DNA of 64,000 nucleotides from Oikopleura dioica. Its lineage: Eukaryota > Chordata > Appendicularia > Copelata > Oikopleuridae. The notes under the pieces were generated by a model, which searched no databases, was not told where the DNA came from, and saw only the letters and a list, made by a program, of their open reading frames with translations. The stretch lies in NCBI GenBank assembly GCA_907165135.1, contig OU015568.1, positions 8,936,501 through 9,000,500 of the forward strand, written 5' to 3'. The translations under genes were made by a program, and so were the position numbers. The first letter of the stretch is position 1. Every line of letters starts with the position of its first letter. This document shows, one piece after another, positions 1 through 12,186 of the stretch.

Positions 1-2
1 GC

Positions 3-170
3 CTTACCGGAGTTACATATAAAGTGAAAGACAATGTCGAAAACGGGCCGAAGCGAAATGCAAGTTTCGAAGATGTTGCCAACGGGTGAGTAGAACCCCA
101 TGAAATATTGTTGACTTTTGAAATTTTTAGCGATATGATGGATGTAGATGGTAGATCATTCCTTGTCTAA
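3..170 (+). CDS. 3' end of an unidentified gene
   Basis: The window opens inside an exon in frame from base 3, which ends at a clean GTGAGT donor (exon to 85). A 45-nt intron (86-130) ends in TTTTTAG, and a short last exon (131-170) closes with TAA at 168-170. The phase-2 join gives a Gly codon, so the tail reads ...FEDVANG-DMMDVDGRSFLV. Only about 40 residues are visible. They are hydrophilic with no motif I recognise, so no function is offered. The gene call rests on intact splice sites and frame continuity. Confidence 0.55.
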
Positions 171-375
171 AGCTCGAACAATATTCATTTACACGATCCA
201 TATCTGGGAATTCCGCTGTACAATGTATACTGCCACTTATTCTCTACTCTTTACTATTGATTTCAATTATAAATTAGGTTATTTCAAACTTTATTAATTA
301 TTCACGAAGTTCAGTTAAGAAGTTTTCAACTCGTGGATGGATAATTGCAGATCGCCGTCACGGGCTCTTCGACCC

Positions 376-1081
376 ATGAGTTTGCATTTTGGCGCGATGA
401 GTACTGACGAGTCAGTTTATATCAGTAGAAGAGGTAACTTACAGTTTTCCTTCGTTTATTTATTTTCTCAAAAGAGGAAGAGCGGCGCCTCTTCAACGCT
501 AAAATGGAAAAACGTCATCGCGAAAACGCACTTGAACGCGAAGAGCTGGACCGCTCTCTTGACGAGCAGCGAGAACGACTTGGTAGGATTATTTTCAGTG
601 GCGGATACGACTTTGGAAATTCCACTTTTAGATTCAATCGGGACACTTCTTGAGCATGCTATGACGTTCATTAACGAGCACCCAACTCCCGAGACCTCTC
701 CATGGAAAAAGAAAGAGAAACCGTCGACACCCGAAAGAAGAACACCATCACCAACGTCAGAGCCAGTTTCCCCAATAACTGTCATAAAAGGTAGCTCAAA
801 GCTAAAGTCTAGACATTTACGCGTTTTACATTTTCTCCATCGAAGTCTTCCTAACTTATCGTTTAGTCCCTCAGGCTTCCGGTTTCGCCCGGAAAGCATC
901 TCTTCGCCGCCCGTTGTTCCCAAAGCCAAGTAACAACAATACCACTCAACAACCCAATCTACCTCGGCCGAAACAAGAGCTCCCGCCAAAACCAACCCAT
1001 CTTACAACCATGACTCCAATTTTTTCCTCGACACCAGTTGAGACCAAGATCCGCCAAGCACCGAAAGTAACTGATCTCTAA
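376..1081 (+). CDS. Unidentified protein with short coiled coil and Pro/Ser/Thr-rich tail
   Basis: Four exons join in phase: 376-433, 475-582, 632-790 and 867-1081, with introns of 41, 49 and 76 nt, all GT-AG. The protein is about 179 residues. Residues 19-55 are a charged helical stretch (EEERRLFNAKMEKRH, later LDEQRERL) likely to form a short coiled coil. The rest is low complexity, rich in Pro, Ser and Thr, with TP and SP sites (PSTPERRTPSPTSEPVSP) that suit proline-directed phosphorylation. I do not recognise a family. ATG 376 is the first Met downstream of the in-frame region; 397 is an alternative. The open minus-strand frame over the same bases is a shadow. Confidence 0.6.
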
Positions 1082-1470
1082 CCTCGCTTTTTGTTTGCTT
1101 TACCTCTTCCTGATTCTAGCATTCCGTACTTCTTTTCATTGCTTTCATTTATAAATGTGTTTATTAACTGCCTATTAAAACCATCATCATCATCTTTCTC
1201 TTTAGTTTCAAAATCTACAGAATTTCTATTATCTATATTCAAAATAAACATTCTCAAAAACAAGCGACTTAGGAATGATTTCTTGTATTTACAGAGAGTC
1301 GGATAATATAAGAAATGGATCTGCAGAAAGTGTATATAAACAGGGCAAAGATAGAGATAGAGGAACAAGTCAAGAGCTCATCCGAGAGCTTGAAAACAAT
1401 GCGAAAAGAAAACCAGCTTCTGTTGCAATCTTTTACAAAAACGGCCAAGTGCCAAAGAAATAATCCAATG

Positions 1471-1852
1471 TCAATCATTTTCGGTGCTTTTCGTTGTCAA
1501 TTGCTCAATAGCAATATGTAAGGTAGCATTTTCGCGGTCGGAATCGTCGTCCGCGGAGCTTGATGAAAGCCTGTCGCTGCTGCCAGTTGAGGTTGACGAC
1601 GTTGTTGGAAGAGATCGGAGTGGCAACGATGGTGGCGAAAAGTTGGAAGATTGTGAAGAGGAAAAAGCATTTTGAAGTTTGTTGATAAGTTGAGGTGCTT
1701 TTTTGTTTTTGGAAATGGAAGCGAGTGATGATCATTAGTGAGAGCGCGTTTTTATATCCGATGGAACACATCAATCCGAGGCAGCGGCAGATGGCGCGCG
1801 AGGGAGCGTAATTGCCACCATTTATGGTAAAAATGATGGTACCCTTTTCCAT
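1471..1852 (-). CDS. Small Ser-rich protein, two exons, unidentified
   Basis: On the minus strand a tiny first exon (1852-1843, Met-Glu-Lys plus one base) with a GTACCA donor can join in phase to 1697-1471, whose acceptor is AAAAAAG. The product is about 78 residues: a short helical start (APQLINKLQNAF), a long Ser/Thr/Pro linker, an acidic DDDSDRE patch and a leucine-spaced end (LHIAIEQLTTK). A TATAAAA box lies on the same strand at about 1757-1751, inside the proposed intron, so an alternative downstream start in another frame is possible. All three minus frames are partly open here, so the model is tentative and no function is offered. Confidence 0.35.
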
Positions 1853-2189
1853 ATGTTTCGCGCTCCAGGATCATTAGCACAACCAGTGGAAAAGGGGGCA
1901 TCGAAGGTTTTTTAATGAGCCCGATTTGAATACCAATATCGAATCATTAAATATATAATGTATGGTTTCTATCGCTGATATTACCCCTTACTTCAAAAAA
2001 ATTGATCATCGATTATACTGCCAAATTTAAACTGATAAAGACAATTAATACTTTGTCGACAAATTTATCCTTATCTTTCACCGAATCACGGGATTTTCAA
2101 AATTTCTCAAGGAATTTACTCCGCTTTACTGTTCTTAAAAGACATGGCAGTTCTTTTTTGAGACTCTAGCAGCAGCTGTCAGAATCGGC

Positions 2190-3162
2190 ATGTTTGAAGC
2201 AGAAGATTATCTTTTGTGTGCAAACATGGAAGAAACCATTAAACTTATGAAACCGCCGCTGGACAAGATAAACGGAAGGAGGCCACCTGCAAATGATCGT
2301 AAAAAATCACTGCAGCGAGCGTTTTCTTGCGTTGGCAGGAAAGATGCAGCAGAAAATGATTGACAAAAAGGAAAAAGAGAGTTATTTGAAGCTGATCAAA
2401 CAGCTCGAAGAAGAGAACGAAGAGCTTTATAGACACAACGTCCAGTTGACAAGGCGATTACAGGAGAAAAAGCCAGAGAAAGAGCTTTTGGGAGGATTCG
2501 ACAAGGCATTTGACAAGCTTGGGCTACAGGCGCCCCCGTTTTCATGCGCTAGAAAATTATTGAACGCACTGACGGAAAAGATTACCATGGTAATTGCCGC
2601 CTGGGAGATAGAGAAAATAGTAATGTCTGTCTTTAGCTTATTTTGGAAGAAAAGATCAACCAAAATAGGCGTCTGAAACTGGAGAAAACAATAGAATTAT
2701 TAAATGAAAGAAATAAAAGGTAAGATTCTTACCGTCAACAATTTTGACTCAAAATGCTAATAAAAGCGTAAATTAAATTTTTAGTCTTTTCCAAGAAATA
2801 AAAAAAATCAAGGAAGAACACTTGGAGGAGCAAAACGACTTGATGCACATGGCAAACGAGGCTCAACGAGAAAACAGAATTCTGAAGACGAAATGTCGCG
2901 AGCTTCAGCACCAAGTTGACGAGGTCGAGGAAGATCTACAGACGACGGAAGAAGAGACTCTTCGGATGGAAGTCAAGTTCAGAAAAGAACAAAAAATTAT
3001 GAGACGAAACTCGGAGATTCTTCAGAACACGGCCAGATTAAAAGTGCGTTTTCGCCTGCTACTTATATTAAAATAACAAACAATCATGTTCAGATACTTC
3101 AACTGGAACAGCGACTCAAAGGCCCCTTTGAAGAAAAAAGACAGCGAAGAAACTCGCGATAG
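2190..3162 (+). CDS. Coiled-coil protein, unidentified
   Basis: Five exons join in phase: 2190-2298, 2339-2589, 2637-2719, 2785-3043 and 3094-3162, with 40-65 nt GT-AG introns. The product is about 256 residues and almost all coiled coil after residue 40, with heptads rich in Leu, Glu and Lys (for example LIKQLEEENEELYRHN and later CRELQHQVDEVEEDLQ). A non-helical Gly/Pro patch (GGFDKAFDKLGLQAPPFS) breaks the coil near residue 95. Such proteins are common at centrosomes, cilia and the cytoskeleton, but nothing here picks one. The start is the first Met after upstream stops. The end is a TAG after a basic tail. Confidence 0.75.
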
Positions 3163-3219
3163 AAACATCTGCTAATTTCCCCTCCATTCCAACTAGCTTG
3201 AATAAAAATGTTAACACGC

Positions 3220-3237
3220 CATGTACCTAGGTACATG
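3220..3237. repeat. 18-bp perfect palindrome
   Basis: CATGTACCTAGGTACATG equals its own reverse complement and lies 57 bp after the stop codon of the coiled-coil gene, within its probable 3' UTR. It could form a cruciform or RNA hairpin, or be chance. No role is assigned. Confidence 0.6.
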
Positions 3238-3295
3238 CGGTGGAAAAATACAAATGTAGCAATCAAGAGAACAGTGTTTGAAAAAATGGTCATAG

Positions 3296-3692
3296 CTCTT
3301 GTGAGTGAGCGAGCGCGAGCAGACACTCTTCAATTTTTTTCGTAAGTGAGTGAGCGTGAGCGCAGACCCGAAATATTTTTGCTGAGTGAGCGAGCACGAG
3401 CGCTCGCTCGCTCGCTCGCGCTCACTCGCAGCTTTCGGGGGCCTTTCTAGCGAGAATTTCCTTGAAAATTATCATAATTGTAATTTTTAACGCATAATTT
3501 AATTTAGAAAGACAATGACGGGCATTCTAACGCGATTAAAAGAGAAATTTCTCAAATATCGTAATACTTTGTCTCCAGGGTGTATTAATTAAAATGACTG
3601 TTGGCGAGCGCGAGTGAGCGGGAGCGGCGGCCCGGAATTTTATGGTGAGCGAGTGAGCATGAGCGCTCGCTCACTCGCTCGCGCTCACCATT
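3296..3692. repeat. GAGC/GCTC low-complexity inverted repeats
   Basis: Two blocks (about 3296-3430 and 3602-3692) consist of runs of GAGC/GAGT tetranucleotides that turn into the complementary GCTC runs, so each block can fold back on itself. Unique AT-rich sequence lies between them. The arrangement resembles degenerate terminal repeats of a foldback element, but I could not find target-site duplications or define ends. Confidence 0.55.
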
Positions 3693-4022
3693 TTTTCAAA
3701 CTCTGCAAGAGAACATGTGTTTCATTTTTACCATAGTCTATGGTCCATAGTTCTCGTAAGATCTCGAAGAATATCTTCAGCTTTCGAACCAAAGTTGCCA
3801 CTCAAATACATAACCTTTTTAAAATTAATCGAAAAATTCTTCTTTATCCAATAACTGCCTATTCTTTCTTGAAATTAAAAGCAAATTCGACCGCATAATC
3901 GCTTTATTGCCCTGTTTATTTTCGTTTACTTCTGTAAACTGTGTTTTTCGAATAAAATAAAGTGACCTTTCAATCACAAGATCCAGCTAATAAAAGCATC
4001 ATCTGACGCTTCGAAAAGGTCA

Positions 4023-4689
4023 AGTGCGACTGGATACACGACGTTTTCCTCAAACCGACGTTCTCCTCAACCGACGTTTTCGTTAAACCGACGTTCTCCT
4101 CAATGATCAGAACGTCGGTTTGATCAAAACGTCGGTTTAATGAGAACGTCGGTTTTCCTAAAAAATGCGGGGGCAATCAGAGCGAATGAGAATGGGCTCT
4201 TTTTGGATTAAAAATTTAATTGTAAACTTTGAAAAATGATAACAGAATTTATTATTAAGAAAAATAAAAAAGTAAAAAAATAAATATTAATAAAAGTCGA
4301 TATGTTTATCGGACAAACATTTGTCTACATAATTTATGCGGTAAAATGATCTTCTTACATTTTATCAGTCTTGTATACATTTTAAAAAGATATATTTTAG
4401 TTGTATTAGTTCATTTAATGCAACTATTAATTATTCTTACACTTTAACGCTTAACAATTTAAGTTTTGAAACATAATGAAAATGTCGGTTTGACGAAAAC
4501 GTCGGTTTCCAAGCTGAGTCTAAGCCAAATTCAAGGCGCCCACGCATTTTTAGGGAAAACCGACGTTTTCATTAGACCGACGTTTTGATCAAACCGACGT
4601 TCTGACCATTGACGAGAACGTCGGTTTAACGAAAACGTCGGTTGAGGAAAACGTCGGTTTGAGGAAAACGTCGTGTATCCAGTGCGACT
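4023..4689. mobile_element. MULE-like MITE with long TIRs and 9-bp TSD
   Basis: A 649-bp element spans 4032-4680. Both flanks carry the same 9-bp direct repeat AGTGCGACT (4023-4031 and 4681-4689). The ends are inverted repeats of about 135 bp, starting GGATACACGACGTTTTCC on the left and matched on the other strand at the right. Within each TIR the 10-mer AACCGACGTT and its complement are repeated about six times. The AT-rich core has no ORF. A 9-bp TSD with long TIRs is the hallmark of the Mutator (MULE) superfamily. This is a non-autonomous copy. High TIR similarity suggests recent movement. Confidence 0.85.
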
Positions 4690-5067
4690 TGATGAATAAA
4701 TTGGAGCTTCGGGAAGCCACGAAATTGAAAGAATCAAAGACGCGTCTCTAAATAGCGACTCCAAAAGATGATCTCAAACTGAAGATATCGCTTTTTTTCT
4801 TCTTATCAGTACTTTAAGGTACTCTTATCGGAAAAATAATGCATTGGAAAATTTTTATTTTTAACGAGGATCATTTTGCGCCCAAGAACTCCAAAATTGG
4901 TCGACTCTATAAAAAGTTATTAGAATCCAACCGCAAAAAAGCGCGTCAAAGGAGAGCGAAACAAAGTTATGAATAAGTAAGTGAAACCCGGGATTTGCGG
5001 TTTTTCGACTTTTTTCGTTGCGCTGAACTGAAAGAAGCTGAAAAAGGGGGAAGCCCCGTGGGAGTGG

Positions 5068-5072
5068 CCAAT
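5068..5072 (+). promoter_or_regulatory. CCAAT box upstream of the 5231 gene
   Basis: CCAATCAG sits in a GC-rich stretch about 160 bp before the start codon at 5231. The whole 4690-5230 interval otherwise holds no convincing gene. Confidence 0.4.
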
Positions 5073-5230
5073 CAGCGGTGGCGGGTGGGAGGTCGGTCGG
5101 GTCGCGCTGCAGCGCGGTGCCAAACTAAAACTGCGAGTTTCCACGACGGTCAAAGCGCCGGTCAAGCTCAGAGGAAAGCTTTTTACTTGAGAAATTATCG
5201 CCGGGAAAAGAGAGGAAGATAGAAGATTAG

Positions 5231-5434
5231 ATGAATGATGAGGGACTGGATGAAGATAGCAAAGACGATTTGCTGAGGACTTTGTTTTCAGATGAAAATC
5301 AAGAAGATGATCATTGGGATGCCGATTCTGGCGAAGCAAAGGACCCGACTGGACTCGATCCGGATTTTAGAGAGGCGTTGAAGACAAACGAGGAGTTTAG
5401 GAAAGGATTTCCATCGAGAAATTGGAAATTTTAG
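5231..5434 (+). CDS. Small acidic protein, unidentified
   Basis: A single-exon frame of 67 residues starts at an ATG in good context (TTAGATGAATG) and ends with TAG. The first half is strongly acidic (DEDSKDDLL, DENQEDDHWDAD); the tail is basic and aromatic (FRKGFPSRNWKF). A GC-rich CCAAT promoter-like region lies upstream and an AATAAA at 5697-5702 downstream, which fits a short intron-less gene with a 3' UTR. I recognise no family. It may also be the last exon of a longer transcript, though no clear upstream exon was found. Confidence 0.45.
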   Translation: MNDEGLDEDSKDDLLRTLFSDENQEDDHWDADSGEAKDPTGLDPDFREALKTNEEFRKGFPSRNWKF

Positions 5435-5696
5435 CCACGAAAACCCGTTTTTCTGTTGAGATCTTCCTTCAAATCTTTCATCCCTTTATTTAAAAATGAT
5501 CTAAGAATCGACGAACGATCGAAAGATTGCTGAATTATAAATGGAATCTCTTTTCGCATTCGAAAATCCATTAAAATCCGCTTCAAATTCATCCAAAACC
5601 CCTTAGCTTGTCTAAGTGCCCTGATCTGGGCGATGTTTTGTGAAAGATTGATAAGCTCTAAATTGAAAATTATTGACGCGTTTTTATTGTTTTTTA

Positions 5697-5702
5697 AATA
5701 AA
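5697..5702 (+). terminator. AATAAA polyadenylation signal
   Basis: AATAAA about 265 bp after the stop of the 5231 gene is the best candidate polyA signal. The minus-strand open frame across 5431-5727 has no supporting structure. Confidence 0.35.
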
Positions 5703-6065
5703 ACAAGCTAACAAATCGAAAGACCAACCATTTTATTGCTCGTTTGTTATAGTTTTATCTGTCTGTTTTTTTATCTGACCCTCCCATTCTTTGGAGAACT
5801 TGTAGAACTTGAAGAAATCTCGCCAAAGAATGGGCACAAAACGGGAGAATCTGATTAAGCTAGATTTTGCTTATCTCAGCTGAGAATAAATTCAATCTTT
5901 TGTGATTTGAATTTATTTTTACAGCGCAAATCGAGTGGAAAATTCAGCTTGTTCATCTGACCAAGCAAGAGCTATATTTCTGTTGTTTTTGAATCGATTC
6001 CGTTCCAAATTGTCTCCCATGTTTACTCTGATGGAAATCTATTAATCAGAATATGGTTTGCTCTC

Positions 6066-6601
6066 ATGGCCGCATTTGCCGCCCTCATTGGCCTTGGCCT
6101 TCTGTACATATTCGCGCAGATTTTCATCTTCAAGAAGGAAAGATTCTGGTTCTTCTCGGTACGTTAGCTTCTTTAAGATTCTCGTAACATTGCTTTTTGT
6201 AGAATATGGGATACTTTAGCGGCGAATTGTCGCAAATATCCCGTTTGGGTCGACCGGCAAATGCACAGTCATCTGAAATGGCGAGCGAAAAGCCGCCCGA
6301 ATATGATGATGTCGTCAAACCCCCAAGGTGAGCTTCGATTTCACGAAATAAGAAATATTAAAATTTCAAATTTGGATATGATAACTTCATTTTTCATTAT
6401 ATTTGACAGACATCTTCATTTTTATCGTAAATTCAATTCATATTTGTATGTCTTCGATATTACCAAGTCGCCAATCATAAAAAAACATAAAAATATACCG
6501 TCAATATAATATCTGAATACTGATTTATTCACCATTATAGCTATGAAGAAATAATGAGTTCAAATCGACAAGAATGCGAAATAAGCACTGCCACTGTGTA
6601 A
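6066..6601 (+). CDS. Small single-pass membrane protein with two PPxY motifs
   Basis: Three exons (6066-6158, 6203-6327, 6541-6601) join in phase into a 92-residue protein. Residues 2-23 are hydrophobic (AAFAALIGLGLLYIFAQIFIF) followed by KKER, a start-transfer or signal-anchor segment with a positive cytosolic flank. The C-terminal half carries two PY motifs, PPEYDD and PPSYEE. PPxY motifs bind WW domains of NEDD4-family ubiquitin ligases, and short one-pass proteins with paired PY motifs (WBP1L, PMEPA1 or NDFIP types) act as adaptors for them. That role is inferred from the motif alone. ATG 6066 is chosen because it begins the hydrophobic segment. Confidence 0.75.
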
Positions 6602-7378
6602 AAACTCATTTCCGCAAAGTCAGTCTTTCCCTAGGGCACTGTGCCCAAACCCCTTTTCATCAAATGTGCCACCTTTTTCTCAATCAGAACTACAACTTTC
6701 AATGTCAGGTGAACTATCAGAAGAGCAAAAACTCTTCTTGATATTTTCTCAATTCTGGCATTTTCCATTTGTCAAATTTATAAAACTCCATCAGTCCTAA
6801 AGTTGCAACTTTTTATACTGCGCAAATCTTCCTATCCTCCCCTATTGAACCTTCCACTTTTGCTAACTACTGTTACAGTATTTGACATACTGTTCTTTGA
6901 ATGGAATGCTTTTATCTATGTGTGAAACCGGCAAAAATGTTACTTTTTTTTTGTATATTAATAAATAATACACAAGAAATAGACGATCTCAGGGCATGTC
7001 CATGGACCATGCCTGTTTTACAATCTGTCGTTGCCGGTCTTCTCATTTATAATTCATCAAGTTTCCATAATTTCTTTACGGTTTCTTGCCGCGGCAGAGA
7101 AATTGACAATTCTTTCAAACAAATGCATAAATCAAGGATGATGAAACGACCTCGAGATCGATTCTTTCGCTCAGAATAATTGACTTGATCTTGAAGAAGA
7201 GTAATCTGAATTGGGTTATCGCTCCAGCACAAATTGCATGGGCAGGTTGTAAACTCCCCTTCTGATGTGATTAAAAGATCGCGTAAGAGTTAGACACGTG
7301 GTGGGAAGGGAAACATGTGTTGGAAGTTGGAAAGGCAAGGCGGGTTCATTTTGTGGCAAGTGCAGTTGAAAATTTATT

Positions 7379-9140
7379 ATGAAGCTTTTATCAGTGATTG
7401 CCGGGACGTCGTTGGCACAGGTACAGATTAAAGTATTTTATATTTGACTCTTCTTACTTATGAGTCATAAGTTATGACAGAAAGTGTTTGTGATGGAAGA
7501 GAAGTCCTTATCTATCTTATTTATCAATATAAAGTGAGATTCTGATTGGCAAAATATGATAAAAACTGTAGATTGACGAGCTCTTACGAGAGGGATTTGT
7601 AATTTATTCAGTCTTTGAATCATTCAGGTCGCCCCTGAATGTATAAAATGCTCCGAAGCAAACGTCCTTTTCTTCGCCGGTAAAGCCGAATCTGGCGATT
7701 ACTACGACCCAAAAGGATACGAGCGCTTCCGGGATTTCATGCTCAATGAGTACGAGTTTGGCAATTTCACTGAAAACCTCGTGGCGATCAATGGCGATTT
7801 CGCGTTCAACGAGAACTCGCATGTGGCGGACATTCGATCGATTGTCAACGGAGCTTTTAGCGAGTTGAACGCGCAGGAAGGATCTAATGGCGATTTAAAC
7901 TTTTTAATGTGCCACGCTGAGCTTTGCGATCACATCTTCGACTACATCAGGATGAGCGCCTTCACCCCAATTTCTGGGCTCATCACAATGGGTTGGGCTC
8001 CCACTTCTGAGCGATGGGCTTCAACTTCTATTCCAATTTTCTCTTTGCTTGGCGAATATGACGGAGTGAATACCTTCACCCGCTTCGTTCCGAAACTTTT
8101 CCTCGAGGAATTACCGCGAAATCACTACCTAGATCTCATCGCATTCGGAAACTTTAGAAAATTTGCAAATGCGCTGGAGCCATTTGAATTCATCGGCGAC
8201 TCGGATCTTGAGACTAAATATAGGAAATTGTCACGAGATAGTCCTTAGAGAAAATCTAGAGACATTTTTACCATTATTTCTATTACGACACCAGACAAGG
8301 CCGTATCAAATTTTCCGGAGAATAACGATCAATCTGGGACATTTCATTGACAACGATAGACTAAATATGGCGGTACGTATACTGCTGATGTAAGTAATTT
8401 TAATTTAATCTCAGTTGTCTACTGATTCTGCTTTGGAATCGCTCCGAGCGTCGCATTTATTGCTTGAAATGGACCACGAGGAAGGAAATCCGTTGGCAGC
8501 TGAAATCCAAGCAGAAATATCAACCATGGAAGTTGATCATAAATTTGTTGATGACATCGACAGCGTTGAGCCCTACGTCAGCGACAACACTGCTTATATC
8601 TTCACAGAGCTTGTCGAGAACAAGATCTTATATGATGACGAAGAATCGTTCAGCTTCAGTACTTTCGAGATTCCTTTCGAACATGCTCTTAAAATTATTG
8701 ACGCTAGTGGACAAGTAACGTGCGCCGATTTACAAAGTCTTGTTTTTCATGAAAACATGGAAGACTAACATCGTTCTTTAGAGCAACTCCTCCACGATGT
8801 TCTTGGCAAGCTCGCGCCGCAGCAGATCCAGTTTTACATGATGAATTCTTGCGAAATCATTCCTCGTGAAGCAGACAGCTCAAATGGTGAATATGGCGGG
8901 GGATAATGAGTCTATTTTTTAGGTAATCTAGGGAAGGACCGAGTGCAGATGTTCCCAAAAGATGGAGTCGCGAATTTAGTCACAGTTGAATCACGAGAAG
9001 GAGACGTTCTTGGCTGTAAACTCTTAGCACCGTCTAGGATCTATCAGTGGCTCATGTTCGATTCGCACAGATCTGACAACCTTAAGAGATGCCATGAATT
9101 CGTCGGAAAGCCACCGTGTTCTACCTGTCCTGAAGAATAA
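7379..9140 (+). CDS. Secreted protein with alpha/beta-hydrolase-like N-terminal half
   Basis: Six exons join in phase: 7379-7420, 7628-8229, 8300-8372, 8415-8714, 8784-8886 and 8923-9140, giving 445 residues. Exon 1 encodes a signal peptide (MKLLSVIAGTSLA). The next domain has hydrolase-like landmarks: a strand before an acid residue (IPIFSLLGEYD) and a late His (RNHYLDLIAF), but no Gly-x-Ser-x-Gly elbow, so the catalytic serine seems missing. The C-terminal half is unfamiliar and ends CSTCPEE. The join 8229/8300 uses a weak GTCACG donor; an AG|GA cut two codons earlier would also keep frame. Likely an extracellular or lysosomal protein; function unknown. Confidence 0.65.
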
Positions 9141-9466
9141 AAAGACACTCTTCCTTGATTTTCTTTTGTTGGTGAATTAGATTTTTTCATTAAGAGAGAT
9201 GAGTATATTGTTGTTTTAAGTTCATGATAGTTAGCTGCGATTCGCCTCATCAGCCTGCGAACGTGATGTCTTGATTGATTATTTGGGTGGTGCTGCTCTG
9301 AAGTGAGATTCCCTTGGAAACAGAGCGAAATCTGAGTCTACTCGCGTCAACGTCGACAGAATAGTCCTTTTATTTGGAAAGCAAACCACCCGAGCCAAGT
9401 GCACCGCGCTCGGCTGCCTACTTTAGAGCATACTCTCAGAGACCTTCTACGCACCAAAGATTCAGA

Positions 9467-11212
<1,746 letters not shown>

Positions 11213-11326
11213 AGAAATGCAACTGTCGAACAACCTTTCTCAACTCATCATCTCATGTTGCCACAAATGTCTCTTTTACTCTGTTTTATAAGACAATATA
11301 TATTTTTGTAACAAGAAGAGATTAAC

Positions 11327-11800
11327 TCAGAATTCTCTTCGGCGGTTATGGGAAGGGAAACCGTAGACTGGCTTTCCATTTTTCCATCCAGTTCTGATAT
11401 TCGTGATATATTCCAACGCTTGTTCGACTCTTGATCCTTCATCAGTAGTTCGAGCAAGAGTGGCTTTCTTCCCATTAGTCTTCTTTTCGTGGTATTTGAG
11501 TGCTTTCAAGAATGAAGAAGGCTTGATACTTTGGTGCGCATTTGATCGAGCAAACGAGCTGTGGGACTTGTCAAAGCACTGATGTTTAGTTTGCCGGTCA
11601 GCGAAGGTTACCATCGTTGGCAAAACAGCAACATTCATGTTGTCGACTAAATTTCATTTTAGAAAAAGTTCTTTTATGTTTTCGAATTTACCTATGAAGA
11701 TAAATGAGCTTTGATCCTTCTGGTCAGTATTCCAGAATTTCTTCGTTATAAGAACGTCATTCCCGTTGTTGTAAAAATTGAAAAATTTAGCGTTCCACAT
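11327..11800 (-). CDS. Basic protein, unidentified
   Basis: Two minus-strand exons, 11800-11692 and 11646-11327, join in phase across a 45-nt GT-AG intron to give 142 residues from the first Met. The protein is basic, with aromatic pairs near the start (MWNAKFFNFYNN), a central FADRQTKHQCFDKSHSSFARS stretch split by His and Ser, and the end VYGFPSHNRRREF. It is convergent with ODF3 and 115 bp from it. I could not name a family; composition resembles small axonemal microtubule-inner proteins, a weak hint only. Upstream exons may extend the N terminus through the poly-Thr segment (next entry). Confidence 0.6.
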
Positions 11801-12117
11801 TTGAAAGTTTCCTTGCCTCCTCTCGCTCGGAAATTGTAGAAGAATCGACCACCTCTGGTCGAGAAGACTTGGCGGAAGTGTTATTCTCCCAGCGAACCCG
11901 TAACGTCGCTGTTTTTTGAAATGCCACTCGTCTTTTTAGGGGTTTTCGTGGAAAATCAAAAGCGTTTTTCATCTTTTCGACCCTTCCTAAAATCTCTAGT
12001 TTAGCTCCTTCTGCGCAGTCCATCGGACGAGAGCATCCTCTCTGAGCACTGAAATCTGAAACGGTTTTTCCGACTCCGCAGTTGCCAGAGAAGCCATCTT
12101 CATTTATGGTTGTTGTC

Positions 12118-12148
<31 letters not shown>

Positions 12149-12186
12149 TCGTCGTCGTGGTAGTAGTAGTAGTGCTTGTAGTTGCT
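11791..12186 (-). CDS. Possible upstream exon(s) with poly-threonine tract
   Basis: On the minus strand an open frame begins right after a TATTTTAG acceptor at 12187 and encodes about 25 consecutive Thr codons (ACG/ACT mixture), then a basic segment (EKMKNAFDFPRKPLKRR). It ends in a stop at 11787 unless spliced. A 43-52 nt intron with a weak GTCTTC donor would connect it in frame to the 11800-11327 gene; an internal 51-nt GA-AG intron would also keep frame. The Thr run is a trinucleotide microsatellite on the DNA level (12110-12180), so it may be spurious. Confidence 0.35.
12110..12180. repeat. GTC/GTA trinucleotide microsatellite
   Basis: Uninterrupted triplets GTC and GTA alternate in blocks for about 70 bp, encoding poly-Thr on the minus strand. 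The 12219-12892 interval beyond it shows no gene. Confidence 0.8.

Noticed and set aside
1315-1521. Plus-strand 68-codon frame with a coiled-coil look (KIEIEEQVKSSSESLKTMRKE)
   Set aside because: It overlaps the 3' part of a better-supported minus-strand exon, has no splice partners and an unlike tail.
3970-4764. Minus-strand frames at both ends of the first MULE-like element
   Set aside because: They consist of the TIR word translated in frame, not protein.
5431-5727. Minus-strand 98-codon frame
   Set aside because: AT-rich composition, no splice structure, lies in the likely 3' UTR of the 5231 gene.
6901-7179. Plus-strand 92-codon frame
   Set aside because: Low-quality composition and no gene structure; probably spacer.
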